A stretch of DNA of 29,403 nucleotides from Bacteroidota bacterium (GTDB taxonomy: Bacteria; Bacteroidota; Bacteroidia; Bacteroidales; Prolixibacteraceae), in the NCBI GenBank assembly GCA_023488865.1, contig JAMDDG010000022.1:5417-34819 (forward strand), read 5' to 3'. Below, in pieces: positions 28,935-29,403 of the stretch. Every line of letters begins with the position of its first letter. Within the stretch, counting starts at the first letter, position 1. The notes beneath the pieces were generated by a model. That model was given only the letters and a program-made list of their open reading frames with translations. It had not been told where the DNA came from and searched no databases. Position numbers and translations under genes: made by a program.

Positions 28935-29403
28935 TTACCCCAAAGCGCTTTCAAGATATTCCGGCAACCTTTCCATCAAAGTTCCGGCCTCGATGTGAAG
29001 GACTTTCATCCCCAAAGTTTTTGCAGCTTCAGTATTTTGTTGGAGATCATCCACAAAGAGCGTTTCTGCCGGATTGATCGAGGCATCTTTTAATACTGCT
29101 AAAAAAGCTTCAGCATTCGGCTTTCTGAATCCAATTTCGTTGGAATAATAGCATTTCTCAAATAGCCGGGAGATCGGATAACCGAACGCATCTTCAAAGA
29201 TTTGTTCGAATCGCCTGACATGTATCTCGTTGGTATTACTTAAAAGAAAAAGCCGGTATTTCCCTTTTAACTCTATCAGATAATTGATTATCCCGGCAGG
29301 AAAATCGATTAACATGGCACCCCAGGCATCCTCAATTTCATGATCGGTGGGATTGCCCGGAAGGATGTTTCTGATCTTATCCCTAAATTGGGCAGGCGAA
29401 TCC
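28935..29403 (-). CDS. HAD-family phosphatase (partial, 5' end outside window)
   Basis: The frame is open to the right edge, so about 155 C-terminal residues are visible. They match haloacid dehalogenase hydrolases of the YihX/epoxide-hydrolase-like type. Motif II is FLLSNTNEIH (S/T then N), motif III is the lysine in GFRKPNAEAF, and motif IV is TLFVDDLQQNTEAAKTLGMK. Motif I (DxDxT) must lie beyond the edge. Such enzymes dephosphorylate small phosphorylated metabolites, often sugars or nucleotides, in the cytoplasm; substrate cannot be predicted from the visible part. An internal ATG at 29315 is not the start, because the frame and similarity continue upstream (SPAQFRDKIRNIL). Confidence 0.85.
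   Translation of the reverse strand, partial: DSPAQFRDKIRNILPGNPTDHEIEDAWGAMLIDFPAGIINYLIELKGKYRLFLLSNTNEIHVRRFEQIFEDAFGYPISRLFEKCYYSNEIGFRKPNAEAFLAVLKDASINPAETLFVDDLQQNTEAAKTLGMKVLHIEAGTLMERLPEYLESALG

Overview
The window is from a Bacteroidota chromosome, probably Bacteroidales/Marinilabiliales-like, though the order is an inference. The evidence is Bacteroidota-type promoters (-33 TTG, -7 TAnnTTTG), start codons without Shine-Dalgarno sequences, a long IspG of the Bacteroidota type, and a GldA-like ABC protein. It has two parts joined near position 17,700.

Positions 1 to about 17,660 are one end of an integrated phage-like element. From 12,639 down to 1, every gene lies on the minus strand, closely packed or overlapping, and probably forms one early transcription unit. 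Reading in transcription order, it holds small unknown proteins, HTH and LuxR-type regulators, a DUF2800 Cas4/RecB-like nuclease candidate, a DUF2815 ssDNA-binding protein, a half-size sliding-clamp-like protein, a family A DNA polymerase with a roughly 390-residue N-terminal extension, a zinc/HNH-like phage protein, a coiled-coil zinc-ribbon protein, debris of two fused methyltransferase genes, and a VapE-type primase cut by the window edge. No integrase, packaging or structural gene is visible. They are either beyond the left edge or absent.

A control region lies at 12,640-13,505. Two near-identical operators (ATACGG-n9-CCGT) sit over the early minus-strand promoter and beside the gene of an HTH repressor-like protein with a predicted coiled coil. 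From 13,992 to 17,540 the plus strand carries accessory genes: a lipoprotein, a zinc-ribbon membrane protein, an ORF6N regulator, a tail-anchored protein, a 261-residue protein of unknown function and a small HTH protein. Three copies of TCACAAWTTGTGA and duplicated leader sequences run through this block. A tRNA 3' fragment (probably Arg-CCT) with its terminator marks the right boundary and probable att site.

Positions 17,700 to 29,403 are core chromosome. metK is preceded by a SAM-II-like riboswitch and a good promoter. A nagB-like/nagA-like/sodium symporter operon follows for amino-sugar use. A secreted beta-propeller/phosphoesterase fusion converges on it. gldA-like and ispG genes diverge from facing promoters, and a partial HAD phosphatase gene ends the window. 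Coordinates and motifs were read directly; family names come from recognising conserved motifs, not from a database search.
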